NCBI GenBank assembly: GCA_937965695.1 | Contig: CALCKW010000006.1 | Coordinates: 1-37,716 of the forward strand | DNA length: 37,716 bases | Direction: 5' to 3' | From: an uncultured Granulosicoccaceae bacterium | GTDB lineage: Bacteria; Pseudomonadota; Gammaproteobacteria; CALCKW01 | In this document: piece by piece, positions 8,359 to 16,593 of the stretch | How the letters are laid out: every line of letters starts with the position of its first letter | Numbering within the stretch: the stretch's first letter is position 1 | The notes under the pieces: generated by a model | Seen by the model: the letters and a program-made list of their open reading frames with translations, nothing else | Database searches by the model: none | Told to the model about the DNA's origin: nothing | Translations under genes and position numbers: made by a program

Positions 8359-9543
8359 ATGCATAGATTCAACATGCGCTGCAGCTTTTTTTGTGCGCTA
8401 GTTCTCAGTTTATTCGGCTGCGGCGACGGCACCAACACACCCATTGTAGATACCCCTGATCCCATAATCACTGCTGCACAAGTGCGCAGCCAGCTCGACG
8501 CCCTACCCACTGCAAATACCGAGCTATCCGCTCTACAAGTAGAGCTGGGTCGGCTGTTATTTTGGGACCCCGTTTTATCGGTTGCACAGGATACCGCCTG
8601 CGCCAGCTGCCATCACCCAGACTTTGACTACGCTGACGGGCTGTTTGCGTCTCTGGGCACCGGTGCCAGCGGCTTGGGCCCAGAACGCCAAGGTGGTGCT
8701 CGAACAACACGCAACTCGCCTACGGTGGTCAACACAGTATTTAATGGTGTCACTATTGAAAGCGATGCTGTGCAAAGTGAAGCGCCTATGTTTTGGGACA
8801 ACCGTCACCAATCGCTAGAGGCACAGGCAGAGCAGCCGCTGACATCAGCGGTTGAAATGCGCGGTGAGACTATTGCCGAAGCTGATGTGATGCCACTGTT
8901 GCTGCAACGTTTAAACACTATTCCAGAATACCGTGTGCTGTTCGCTGACGCCTTTAACCAAGACGAAGTAAACGCGATAAACCGCGAACGACTACTTAGC
9001 GCCCTTGCGATTTTTCAGCGCAGCTTAGTGAGTAACAACAGTGCTTTTGATCAATTTATGCGTGGTGACCAAACCGCTTTAAACACCTTGCAACAACGTG
9101 GTCTAAAAAACTTTATAGATATTGGCTGTGTAGCCTGCCACTCAGGGCCGATGTTCAGCGACTATCAACTACATGTGCTGGGTACAGCGGACAACATAAA
9201 TAACCCAAACGGCGTAGATTCGGGTGCGGATCAATCCTTTTCTTTTCGTACCCCAAGCCTGCGTAATCTGGCCAATACCGCACCCTATACACACAGCGGT
9301 AGCCGCGAAACACTGCGCGATGTCTTGTCGTTTTATGTGGCACTGTCTCGCGGGGTTAGCCACAACAGCCAAGTAGCTCCCGCTGACATAGCCACGCAAG
9401 CGCGAGCGCTCGGTCGAGTCGACTCCGCAACGGAATCATTGTTAGCTTTTTTAGATGCGCTAAACGATGCAGACTTTGATCGAGAGATACCGGCGGTGGT
9501 GCCAAGCGGACTGCCCGTGGGTGGGAACATCCTAGAGCAATAA
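8359..9543 (+). CDS. Di-haem cytochrome c peroxidase/MauG-family lipoprotein
   Basis: 394 residues. The signal sequence ends in the lipobox SLFGC (Cys21), so the protein should be an envelope-anchored lipoprotein facing the periplasm. Two CXXCH haem sites are present: CASCH at 81-85 and CVACH at 257-261. Between them are PMFWDNRHQSLEAQAEQPL and the conserved AVEM segment, and after them FRTPSLRNLANTAPYTHSG. This order is diagnostic of the bacterial CcpA/MauG family, which reduces hydrogen peroxide or modifies a protein by oxidation. An AAGG lies 7 nt before the ATG. It is probably co-expressed with the upstream GMC dehydrogenase (same strand, 88-bp gap). Confidence 0.92.
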   Translation: MHRFNMRCSFFCALVLSLFGCGDGTNTPIVDTPDPIITAAQVRSQLDALPTANTELSALQVELGRLLFWDPVLSVAQDTACASCHHPDFDYADGLFASLGTGASGLGPERQGGARTTRNSPTVVNTVFNGVTIESDAVQSEAPMFWDNRHQSLEAQAEQPLTSAVEMRGETIAEADVMPLLLQRLNTIPEYRVLFADAFNQDEVNAINRERLLSALAIFQRSLVSNNSAFDQFMRGDQTALNTLQQRGLKNFIDIGCVACHSGPMFSDYQLHVLGTADNINNPNGVDSGADQSFSFRTPSLRNLANTAPYTHSGSRETLRDVLSFYVALSRGVSHNSQVAPADIATQARALGRVDSATESLLAFLDALNDADFDREIPAVVPSGLPVGGNILEQ

Positions 9544-9589
9544 AAAGTTATTTCTACAATTGCTCAGCGCGTAAATTCGAAGTGGCAAG

Positions 9590-10669
9590 TCACGCGCGTA
9601 AAGCGCGGCCTTTGTCATCAAACAAATGTAACTTATCTAGCTCTGCATATACCTGCACGCTCTCACCAATTTCAAGCTGACGATCACCTTGCTCGGCCAC
9701 TGTGACTCGGCTGCCGTCAGTGAGGATCAAATATAAAAAGGTCACATCACCCAGTCGTTCAATCGCTTCCAAGTTACCTTTAAAACTTATGCCTTCCCCT
9801 TTGCTGACGCTCAGATGCTCAGGTCTAATTCCCAAACTGACACTATGACCAACTGACAGCTTTGTTTGCGGTACACCCGATATTGTCTGATCAGAAACAC
9901 TCAAACAGCTTGTCGGTCCATCAACGGAATCGACATTGCAAGTGATAAGGTTCATCGCGGGCGAGCCAATAAAACCTGCCACGAAGGTATTGGCCGGTCG
10001 ATGGTATAAGTCCATCGGCGAACCCACTTGCTCGACTCTCCCCTCGTTGAGCACCACAATCTTATCAGCTAGCGTCATCGCTTCGACTTGATCATGCGTC
10101 ACGTAAACGGTGGTGGTTTCCAGCGACTTTTGCAATCGCGCTATTTCGATACGCATCTGCACTCTCAATGCCGCGTCGAGATTGGACAGCGGCTCATCAA
10201 ACAGAAACACGCGCGGATCACGCACAATGGCACGACCAATCGCAACTCGTTGGCGCTGACCACCAGACAGTTGACCAGGCTTTCGGTCAAGCAGTTTATC
10301 TAACTGCAGTTTTTCGGCGGCTGCATGAATTCGCTCCTTGATCTGCTCACCGGTCAAGCCGTCTATTTTCAAACCAAAGGCCATATTTTTAAATACGCTC
10401 ATGTGTGGATAGAGCGCGTAGGATTGAAAAACCATGGCGATACCTCGCTCACGTGGCGAGAGGTCATTGACAACATCCGCACCGATCAGCAGCTCGCCAC
10501 CGTCGATGCGCTCTAAACCAGAAATTACCCGCAGCAAGGTGGATTTACCACAACCCGAAGGCCCAACAAAAACCACAAACTCGCCGTCTTCAACATCCAG
10601 ATCGATGCCGTGCAGCACTTCTGTTTTATCAAATACCTTGCGCACACCGCGCAACGTTAAAGCAGCCAT
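9590..10669 (-). CDS. Sugar ABC transporter ATP-binding protein (MalK/UgpC type)
   Basis: 359 residues, typical of CUT1-family ATPases. Walker A is GPSGCGKST (~36-44), the Q-loop MVFQSYALYPHMSV, the signature LSGGQRQRVAIGRAI, Walker B VFLFDEPLSNLDA, and the H-loop YVTHDQVEAMTLADKI. The C-terminal ~120 residues form the TOBE/regulatory domain seen in MalK and UgpC. It is the last gene of the minus-strand murQ operon, starting 10 bp after the second permease. It should power uptake of the operon's amino-sugar substrate. Shared use with other CUT1 transporters (MsmK-like) is possible. Confidence 0.93.
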   Translation of the reverse strand: MAALTLRGVRKVFDKTEVLHGIDLDVEDGEFVVFVGPSGCGKSTLLRVISGLERIDGGELLIGADVVNDLSPRERGIAMVFQSYALYPHMSVFKNMAFGLKIDGLTGEQIKERIHAAAEKLQLDKLLDRKPGQLSGGQRQRVAIGRAIVRDPRVFLFDEPLSNLDAALRVQMRIEIARLQKSLETTTVYVTHDQVEAMTLADKIVVLNEGRVEQVGSPMDLYHRPANTFVAGFIGSPAMNLITCNVDSVDGPTSCLSVSDQTISGVPQTKLSVGHSVSLGIRPEHLSVSKGEGISFKGNLEAIERLGDVTFLYLILTDGSRVTVAEQGDRQLEIGESVQVYAELDKLHLFDDKGRALRA

Positions 10670-10678
10670 CAGGCTCTC

Positions 10679-11518
10679 CTATTTCACAGCGCCGGAAGTA
10701 AGTCCGCGGATGAGTTGTCTGGAAAAAATCAAATACAAGACCAACACGGGCAGCACCGCCAAGCTAAGTGACGCCAAAACCGAGTTCCAATCGGTCGTGT
10801 ATTGACCAATAAACTGCTGCACACCTAAGGTGAGTGTCCGTGTCTCCTCGCCCGGCGCCAAAATTAGCGGAAACCATAAGTCGTTCCAAATTGGAATCAT
10901 CGTGAATACCGCTACAGTGGCTATCGCCGGTTTTGTCAATGGCAAAATAATGTGGAAAAAGATGCTGTACTCGCTGACATCATCGCAACGGGCTGCTTCT
11001 TTTAGTTCATCGGGAATCTGAGCCATGTACTCACTGAGAATAAATATCGCCAGTGGTAAGCCCTGCGCGATATAGACCAGAATAAGTGCGGTTAAAGTGT
11101 TGACTAAATCGAGTGAAACCATCAGCTCTAGGATGCTCACCGTGCCCAGACGAATGGGTACCATGATGCCAATAGCCATAAAAACAGTGAGTAGCTGTCG
11201 CCCTTTAAATTTGTATTCGCTAAGTGCCCAAGCCAACATGGCACCAAACAATAAAATAAAAAAAAGTGATACCAATGTAACAATCATACTATTGCCAAAA
11301 AACAGTACAAAATCAGATTTAGCAAATACTTTTTCAAAACCTACCGTGCTGAAGGTCTTTTCGGTTGGCAACGCAAGCGGATCTCGAAAAATACCTTTTC
11401 GACTTTTGAAGGCGTTGATCAATATCAAAATGATTGGGAACAAAGCGATGACGGTATAGAACAGCAAAACCGTATGCACCAGCGCTGTATTAACTTTCTT
11501 TTTTGTTTTAGTCGACAT
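10679..11518 (-). CDS. Carbohydrate ABC transporter permease (MalG type)
   Basis: 279 residues with about six membrane spans and the cytoplasmic EAA loop near residues 165-195 (DELKEAARCDDVSEYSIFFHIILPL), where the ATPase docks. The length and short N-terminal tail before the first span match the MalG/LacG component of CUT1 importers. It lies 9 bp downstream of the first permease gene and 9 bp upstream of the ATPase gene, so the three are translated from one message. Inner-membrane protein. Confidence 0.92.
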   Translation of the reverse strand: MSTKTKKKVNTALVHTVLLFYTVIALFPIILILINAFKSRKGIFRDPLALPTEKTFSTVGFEKVFAKSDFVLFFGNSMIVTLVSLFFILLFGAMLAWALSEYKFKGRQLLTVFMAIGIMVPIRLGTVSILELMVSLDLVNTLTALILVYIAQGLPLAIFILSEYMAQIPDELKEAARCDDVSEYSIFFHIILPLTKPAIATVAVFTMIPIWNDLWFPLILAPGEETRTLTLGVQQFIGQYTTDWNSVLASLSLAVLPVLVLYLIFSRQLIRGLTSGAVK

Positions 11519-11527
11519 TACTGGATC

Positions 11528-12448
11528 TCACAGCTGGTAGCGATGTAGGCGACGTTGCACCAGCCAAAAATAGACCATCACCCCAGCGAGGATGACCAAG
11601 AACATCAAACTGGCAACGGTGCTGCCAAGCGTAGGACTGCCAAGACTGGACTGAAAACCAAAAAAAGTCCGGTAAAAAAAACTGCCGAGTATATCGGTAG
11701 AAAAATTGGGGCCGGCCAATGCACCTTTAACGGCGTAGATCAAATCAAAGGCGTTAAAGTTTCCAATGAATGTCAGTATTGTGACCAAGCCCAAAGTGGG
11801 CAATATCAACGGCAATTTTATTTGCCAGAAAATACGCAGTGGCGATGCACCGTCGACATAGGCAGCATCTAATAGTTCTTCTGGGATAGCGAGCAATGAG
11901 GCGTAGATAAGCATCATCGGGATACCAACAAACTGCCAGACAGAAATTAGCGCCAAGGTCAGCAAAGCGCTGGACTCCTTGCCCAGCCATGCATCGAAGT
12001 AATTAGCCATACCGATGGCCTCCAGGAGGGTTTCGCTAACACCCCAGAGCGGGCTGAGAATTAATTGCCATATAAAGCCAATAATGACCACAGACAAGAG
12101 TGTGGGCATAAAAATGAGTGTGCGGTAGCTGCGTGCTCCACGCAGGTCTTTTAAGCTAAGTAACGCTGCCAGCATTAACCCAATAGGGTTTTGCACCAAC
12201 ACATGAACTAAAAAGAACTTAAAATTGTTCCACAGTGCGTTCCAAAAACCAGCCGATAGATCCGGATCTAGTAGCACCAAGCGATAGTTGTCTAGACCAC
12301 TAAACCAACGAGCACCCGTATCATTCTGATCGAAGAAGCTGAGTATCAAGGTATCCAGTAATGGCCAGGCGCTAAAAAGGGTGTAGATAAAAAAGCCCGG
12401 CAAAACAAACACCACAATGTGCCAAGGGAAACGACCGGCTTTTGTCAT
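11528..12448 (-). CDS. Carbohydrate ABC transporter permease (MalF/LacF type)
   Basis: 306 residues from the ATG at 12448, which has AAGGG about 9 nt upstream. A TTG at 12466 would add six residues and fall before that ribosome-binding site, so I reject it. There are six membrane spans and an EAA loop (EELLDAAYVDGASPLRIFWQIKLPL). It pairs with the MalG-type subunit to form the translocation pore of a CUT1 importer. A large stem-loop (12477-12523) separates it from the upstream solute-binding-protein gene and probably tunes its expression relative to that gene. Confidence 0.92.
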   Translation of the reverse strand: MTKAGRFPWHIVVFVLPGFFIYTLFSAWPLLDTLILSFFDQNDTGARWFSGLDNYRLVLLDPDLSAGFWNALWNNFKFFLVHVLVQNPIGLMLAALLSLKDLRGARSYRTLIFMPTLLSVVIIGFIWQLILSPLWGVSETLLEAIGMANYFDAWLGKESSALLTLALISVWQFVGIPMMLIYASLLAIPEELLDAAYVDGASPLRIFWQIKLPLILPTLGLVTILTFIGNFNAFDLIYAVKGALAGPNFSTDILGSFFYRTFFGFQSSLGSPTLGSTVASLMFLVILAGVMVYFWLVQRRLHRYQL

Positions 12449-12476
12449 GGGGATACACCCTTGCAAATATTAGAGG

Positions 12477-12523
12477 CACTGAGCGGTACCATGCAGCTTT
12501 ACTGCATGGCACCACACTCAGTG
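12477..12523 (-). promoter_or_regulatory. Intercistronic stem-loop between solute-binding protein and permease genes
   Basis: On the minus-strand transcript, CACTGAG pairs with CTCAGTG as an outer 7-bp stem. GGTGCCATGCAG pairs with CTGCATGGTACC as an inner 12-bp stem containing one G-U pair. A TAAAG loop closes it. It begins 8 nt after the solute-binding-protein stop codon and has no following T-tract. It therefore fits an mRNA-stabilising or partial-attenuation hairpin of the malE-malF kind better than a full terminator. Confidence 0.85.
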
Positions 12524-12531
12524 AATTGGGT

Positions 12532-13764
12532 TTATTTATCTAGAATGGACTGTACTTTTGCAGCAGCGTCTTCGGCAGTCATTGTACCGTTGATCACGCC
12601 TTGTCCAGCGTTCCAGAAAGTGGTCTCTAGGTCGTCGCGACCACGGTTTAATACCTGGGCGTTCAATCGAATGGTCGACTCACACTGCTGACGCCAACCG
12701 ATCATTTCAGCAGCCACAGGATCGTCGATACTGATCTGGTGATCAGAGAGGGAAAAGAAACCAGTTACCTTATTGGTGTAGAGTTCCGCAAATTCTTTGG
12801 AGGCCAACCAGCTCAAGAAGACTTCGGCATCAGCACGGTTTTCGGATTTTGGGTTTATACCCAAGCCAATATCGGTGTGATCACTGATATAACACTGGTC
12901 ACCCGACGCTGGTACTGGTGGCTTAAAGGCACCCAATTTAAAGTCAGCGTTGGTATTGAAGTGAGCAATATCCCAGCTTCCGGCCGGGTAGATTGCGGCA
13001 CGACCTAATGCAAATAGGTTTTGCGAATCGCCATATGTCTGCGCCTCGTAGCCTCGGCTAAGGTAGTCGCCCAACTTGGCCATTTGCGCCAATGGTGCAA
13101 CAAAATTTGCGTCCGTCATTTTGGCATCGCCAGAGATCAGTGCCTTGCGACCTTCTTCACCTTTCCAATAGTTTGGCCCAATGCCTGTGTAGACTATTTG
13201 GTGCGTCTCCCAACCATCATTGGTGCCCAACGCAAGTGGTGTGTATTTGCTCTCGGCTTTAATTTTGTCCATTACAGCGAAAAAATCAGCTTCAGTTTCT
13301 GGCACGTCAAGGCCCAGCTCTTCGAAGATCTCAGTGTTATAGAAATAGCCGTGAATAACTGACGCCATAGGCATACAGTAGCTTGCACTGCCGTCATCAG
13401 TCTGCCACGCACCTTTGGCGACATCAGAAAAGTTGCTCATGCTTTCGAGGTCTTTAATATCAGCGAGATGACCCTTGTTATACAATTCTAAGGAAACATC
13501 AAAAGGTCGACACGTAATCAGATCTCCCGCGGTACCACCAGCTAATCGCGTGTTGAGACTCGCGTTGTACTCCGTTGGAGCTGTTGGAGAGAAGCTGACT
13601 TCGATTCCAGGGTTGGCTTTATTAAAAGCAGGAATTACCTCTTGTTCCCACAAATCCTTGTCGTCTACGCGCCAGCTCTCGATGGTCAATTGACCAGCGT
13701 TTACTGCTTGGGTACCTAGTGCGGCTAGCAGTGCTAACGCCGTTTTTGTCATTTGTGCTTTCAT
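12532..13764 (-). CDS. Extracellular solute-binding protein of amino-sugar ABC importer
   Basis: 410 residues with a Sec signal peptide (MTKTALALLAALGTQAVNA, probable cleavage before GQLTIESW). The mature part has the family 1 (MalE/UgpB-like) binding-protein pattern: LTIESWRVDDKDLWEQEVIPAFNKANPGIEV, then RLAGGTAGDLIT, and a late ALGRAAIYPAGSWDIA. AGGAG lies 7 nt before the ATG. It follows murQ in the same operon and precedes its permeases. Context points to an amino sugar or muropeptide-derived saccharide as ligand. This is inference, since the ligand pocket cannot be read by eye. Confidence 0.9.
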   Translation of the reverse strand: MKAQMTKTALALLAALGTQAVNAGQLTIESWRVDDKDLWEQEVIPAFNKANPGIEVSFSPTAPTEYNASLNTRLAGGTAGDLITCRPFDVSLELYNKGHLADIKDLESMSNFSDVAKGAWQTDDGSASYCMPMASVIHGYFYNTEIFEELGLDVPETEADFFAVMDKIKAESKYTPLALGTNDGWETHQIVYTGIGPNYWKGEEGRKALISGDAKMTDANFVAPLAQMAKLGDYLSRGYEAQTYGDSQNLFALGRAAIYPAGSWDIAHFNTNADFKLGAFKPPVPASGDQCYISDHTDIGLGINPKSENRADAEVFLSWLASKEFAELYTNKVTGFFSLSDHQISIDDPVAAEMIGWRQQCESTIRLNAQVLNRGRDDLETTFWNAGQGVINGTMTAEDAAAKVQSILDK

Positions 13765-13780
13765 GTATATCTCCTGGTGC

Positions 13781-13793
13781 GGCTTCGCCGCTT
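13781..13793 (-). promoter_or_regulatory. Small hairpin between murQ and solute-binding-protein gene
   Basis: GCGGC-GAA-GCCGC on the transcript is a 5-bp all-GC stem with a tight 3-nt loop. It lies about 10 nt upstream of the AGGAG ribosome-binding site of the solute-binding-protein gene. It has no T-tract. It may be an RNA processing or stability boundary that lets the binding protein be made in excess of MurQ. Confidence 0.5.
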
Positions 13794-13809
13794 GTGGTCT
13801 ATCACGAGT

Positions 13810-14733
13810 TTAAGCGACACCAGGTTCTGACCTGGTGTTTTCATCTTCAAGTGCAGCGCGCAATTGGCCGCCATGGTGTTGCAATTTTTTTCGAGCCTCC
13901 GATAAAGACAAACCCCTTGCCATCAATACGGCAATAGGCACTTCTAGGTTTGCCGACAACAGTAAGTGCTGCGCTCGCCCAACGTCACAATCGGTGATCT
14001 GGCATATGATTTGAACCGCTCTCGACTGCAATTTTTTGTTACTCACGCACATCCGCACCATCAAATTGTCGTAGAGATGACCCAGTCGCGTCATCACCAA
14101 AGTCGACAAGGTGTTGAGCACAATTTTCTGCGCGGTTGCGGCCGCCAACCGAGTGCTGCCAGCGACTGCTTCAGCTCCAGTATTTAGCACTAGACAATGG
14201 TCCGCTGCCAATTGCATCGCAGTGTCATCGTTGTTGACAATAGCGATGGTCAACGCACCTTTAAAACGAGCTAATTCAATCAACTCCAAGGTGTACGGTG
14301 TATTGCCACTGGCAGATACTGCGATAAGTACATCTTGGCCATGCAGCTGCAGTGCATTGAGGTTTTCCCGAGCCAACTCGCGGTTGTCTTCAAAGAGACC
14401 ACCCTGATCATAAAAACTATCGAGTCCGCCTGCTAACAAAAGCGCCAGCCGCTCTTTTGGCCATGCAAAAGTAGCCGGCAGCTCTAATCCATCAAGACAG
14501 GCCTGAGCACCAGCTGAGCCAGCGCCGCCATAAATTAAGCGCCCTTTTCCCGAGGCTAATCGTCCGGCAATCTCCTCACCGGCACTCGCTAAAGACAGAT
14601 GCAAGCCATCGATACACTGCAAAGAATGCTGATGAGCATCAAGTTGCCGCAAAGCGAGCTGTTCTGCTGACCATTGATCCATTCCTTGCCAACGGCAGTC
14701 AGATGTCTCTGTGTCCACACACCTTGAACGCAT
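13810..14733 (-). CDS. murQ: N-acetylmuramic acid 6-phosphate etherase (MurQ-like)
   Basis: 307 residues. It cleaves the lactyl ether of MurNAc-6-phosphate to give GlcNAc-6-phosphate and D-lactate. The SIS fold shows the phosphosugar motifs LIYGGAGSAG (66-75) and VSASGNTPY (139-147), and the MurQ block AEAVAGSTRLAAATAQKIVLN. The two catalytic glutamates of E. coli MurQ (Glu83, Glu114) align with Glu84 in LDGLELPATF and Glu115 in LFEDNREL. The N-terminal TETSD also matches the family start, which supports the ATG at 14733 despite a poor ribosome-binding site. It is the first gene of the ABC importer operon. Variation around the first Glu (GLELPATFA instead of ASECPPTYG) leaves some doubt about exact specificity. 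Confidence 0.85.
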   Translation of the reverse strand: MRSRCVDTETSDCRWQGMDQWSAEQLALRQLDAHQHSLQCIDGLHLSLASAGEEIAGRLASGKGRLIYGGAGSAGAQACLDGLELPATFAWPKERLALLLAGGLDSFYDQGGLFEDNRELARENLNALQLHGQDVLIAVSASGNTPYTLELIELARFKGALTIAIVNNDDTAMQLAADHCLVLNTGAEAVAGSTRLAAATAQKIVLNTLSTLVMTRLGHLYDNLMVRMCVSNKKLQSRAVQIICQITDCDVGRAQHLLLSANLEVPIAVLMARGLSLSEARKKLQHHGGQLRAALEDENTRSEPGVA

Positions 14734-14738
14734 ACAAG

Positions 14739-14746
14739 TAATACCA
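14739..14746 (+). promoter_or_regulatory. Candidate regulator half-site TAATACCA in front of murQ
   Basis: TAATACCA lies 6 bp upstream of the murQ start codon. The same octamer occurs at 14854 and 14907. The spacings of 115 and 53 bp are close to whole numbers of helical turns, so bound proteins would be on the same face of the DNA. Confidence 0.5.
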
Positions 14747-14835
14747 CTATAAGTCCATTAACAGTAAACCGAAGAAATTCACGCCTTCTTGCGATCCATT
14801 GGAGACACAGAGTAAATGCATCGAACCAATAATTC

Positions 14836-14864
14836 AATTGGTATTATTTAATTTAATACCAATT
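14836..14864. promoter_or_regulatory. Perfect 11-bp inverted repeat, candidate GntR operator
   Basis: AATTGGTATTA (14836-14846) and TAATACCAATT (14854-14864) are exact inverted repeats separated by 7 bp. An extra ACCAAT at 14825-14830 makes a second inverted pair with the left arm. The palindrome ends one base before the -35 hexamer of the kinase promoter. TGGT/ACCA half-sites are typical of HutC-subfamily GntR regulators of amino-sugar genes (DasR, NagR). The likely ligand-responsive protein is encoded two genes away at 15795. Confidence 0.75.
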
Positions 14865-14865
14865 C

Positions 14866-14894
14866 ATGACATTCGATTGTGATTATTGTATGAT
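14866..14894 (+). promoter_or_regulatory. Sigma-70-type promoter of the amino-sugar kinase operon
   Basis: -35 ATGACA (14866-14871; 5 of 6 matches) and -10 TATGAT (14889-14894; 5 of 6) are separated by 17 bp. The predicted transcription start is about 14901, at or one base before the ATG of the kinase gene. The message may therefore be leaderless. Confidence 0.65.
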
Positions 14895-14901
14895 TAGAGC
14901 C

Positions 14902-15798
14902 ATGAATAATACCAATATAAACACCATTTATCTGGGCATCGATGGCGGCGGAAGCACCTGCCGAGCGCGATTGCGCGGTCAAGATGGCCAATTATTGGGC
15001 AGTGGACAGTCCGGCCCTGCCAACCTGAGGCTGGGAATCAAAGCAGTCAGTGATCAAATACTGCGCTGTACTCAGCAAGCGTTAGAGCAAGCAGGTATCG
15101 GCGACTATCCGCTCGAAAAGCTACACGCAGGTATTGGCTTAGCAGGTGCTGTGCTGCAGAAAGACAAGCAGGCAACACTAGCTTTGCAGCGAATGTTTGC
15201 TACCTGCACTTTAAATCAAGATGCTTATATTGCTTGTCTTGGAGCTCATGGGGGACAGCCTGGTGGTGTTGTTATTGTTGGTACAGGGTCTTGTGCACAA
15301 CTGATAAGCCCAGCACTAGATCGGACATTCGGCGGATGGGGGTTTGCACTATCTGATCAAGCAAGTGGAGCTTGGCTAGGGAGAAACGCACTCGCTTATG
15401 CGCTACAGGCATTGGAGGACATTCAAGCTTCGTCATCGCTTTGTGAAGATATCTGCTCTAGTTTTGATCATCAGCCAGAGCAAATGCTGCGTTGGAGCGA
15501 CTCCGCGACACCCGCAGAGTACGCTAGATTTGCCCCGCGAATATTTCAACATGCCAAGGACGGAGATGACGTGGCTTTGAGTTTATTAAAGGACGCTTGC
15601 ACTGATCTTGAAAGGCTTGTTGCAGTCCTAGAAAAATACAACACCGGAAAAATCAGTTTGCTTGGTGGCCTTGCCGATAGCTATCGCGGCTATCTATCTG
15701 ATTGGGCAAAGGAAACGCTCCGGCCCGCACGCACAGACGCACTGGACGGCGCTTTGATCATGGCAGGCTTACCGATTTCGACACTGGAACACACATGA
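14902..15798 (+). CDS. BadF/BadG-family amino-sugar kinase (GlcNAc/MurNAc kinase-like)
   Basis: 298 residues from the ATG at 14902. In-frame ATGs at 14866 and 14890 lie within the promoter and add residues not typical of the family. ATP-binding ASKHA motifs are YLGIDGGGSTCRARL (phosphate 1, ~10-24) and VGTGSCAQLI (phosphate 2), followed by FGGWGFALSDQASGAWLGR, as in NagK-like GlcNAc kinases. It should phosphorylate imported N-acetylglucosamine to GlcNAc-6-phosphate. Clostridial MurK from the same superfamily phosphorylates both GlcNAc and MurNAc, and the adjacent murQ makes dual use plausible here. The stop overlaps the next start as ATGA. Confidence 0.87.
   Translation: MNNTNINTIYLGIDGGGSTCRARLRGQDGQLLGSGQSGPANLRLGIKAVSDQILRCTQQALEQAGIGDYPLEKLHAGIGLAGAVLQKDKQATLALQRMFATCTLNQDAYIACLGAHGGQPGGVVIVGTGSCAQLISPALDRTFGGWGFALSDQASGAWLGRNALAYALQALEDIQASSSLCEDICSSFDHQPEQMLRWSDSATPAEYARFAPRIFQHAKDGDDVALSLLKDACTDLERLVAVLEKYNTGKISLLGGLADSYRGYLSDWAKETLRPARTDALDGALIMAGLPISTLEHT
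14907..14916 (+). promoter_or_regulatory. Candidate downstream operator TAATACCAAT inside kinase start
   Basis: This is an exact copy of the right-arm core of the 14836-14864 palindrome. It lies 53 bp downstream of that arm and overlaps codons 2-5 of the kinase gene, just past the predicted transcription start. A repressor bound here would block the polymerase. Confidence 0.5.
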
Positions 15799-16550
15799 AT
15801 TTAGCTACTCATATTAGCGAAAACTTAGACCTCAGCGACGACAGTAGTGCACCACTTTATATGCGTCTAGCGCGAGGATTGAGAAAAGCACTTGCGCAAG
15901 AACAGACCGATGAAGAACAGGCGCTGCCTAGTGAACGAGAACTCGCGCTCTCCCTGTCGGTGTCTCGGGTGACAGTACGTAAAGCGATTCAGAAACTCGC
16001 TGCAGAAGGCTTGCTGGTCCAACGACAAGGTGCCGGAACATTTGTGGCAAGGCGCATGGTGCAGCCCTTAAAACACCTAACGAGCTTTAGTGAAGACATG
16101 CAAAGCAGGCAATTGGTTTCGGGTGTCGTCTGGCTAGAACGCCGTTTGTGCACCGCCAGCGAAATGGAAAGTCAGGCACTGCAGCTAGAAGCGAACGAAT
16201 CTGTTGCGCGACTGTACAGACTGCGCACTGCCGATGAACAAGCACTGGCGTTGGAACTCGCGGTTTTGCCTCAACATCTGGTCCCGCTGCCAGACCAGTT
16301 TAATGGCTCGTTGTATGAGTATCTAGGACAGCAGGGCAACCGACCTGTTCGTGCCACGCAGCGATTGCGGGCCGTCCCTTGCGACAAGGAGCAAGCAACT
16401 TTTTTGAGAGTAGAACCTGGCAGCCCAGTACTTTATATCGAGCGAAATTCTTTTAAATCAGACGGCACCCCCGTGGAGTTCACACGCTCCTACTACCGGG
16501 GCGATAGCTACGACTTTCTCTCCGAGATGGCCATTGAACCTGCCAGCTGA
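15795..16550 (+). CDS. GntR/HutC-family transcriptional regulator (UTRA domain)
   Basis: 251 residues from the ATG at 15795, which overlaps the kinase stop as ATGA. Earlier in-frame codons lie inside the kinase gene and are rejected. The N-terminal winged helix-turn-helix spans about residues 19-87, with the recognition region SERELALSLSVSRVTVRKAIQKL and the wing GLLVQRQGAGTFVARR. The C-terminal UTRA effector domain (about 95-245) ends FTRSYYRGDSYDF. UTRA regulators of this type sense phosphorylated amino sugars such as GlcN-6-P or GlcNAc-6-P. It probably controls both divergent operons and its own synthesis through the TAATACCA sites. The functional link is inferred from position. Confidence 0.9.
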   Translation: MNLATHISENLDLSDDSSAPLYMRLARGLRKALAQEQTDEEQALPSERELALSLSVSRVTVRKAIQKLAAEGLLVQRQGAGTFVARRMVQPLKHLTSFSEDMQSRQLVSGVVWLERRLCTASEMESQALQLEANESVARLYRLRTADEQALALELAVLPQHLVPLPDQFNGSLYEYLGQQGNRPVRATQRLRAVPCDKEQATFLRVEPGSPVLYIERNSFKSDGTPVEFTRSYYRGDSYDFLSEMAIEPAS

Positions 16551-16593
16551 TAGGCAGGCCAAACGACAATCAGGTGAAGGATTGAACAACACG

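Noticed and set aside
15702..15794. Upstream extension of the GntR regulator
   Set aside because: It lies entirely in the kinase coding sequence in another frame. The ATGA overlap at 15795 gives the expected regulator start.
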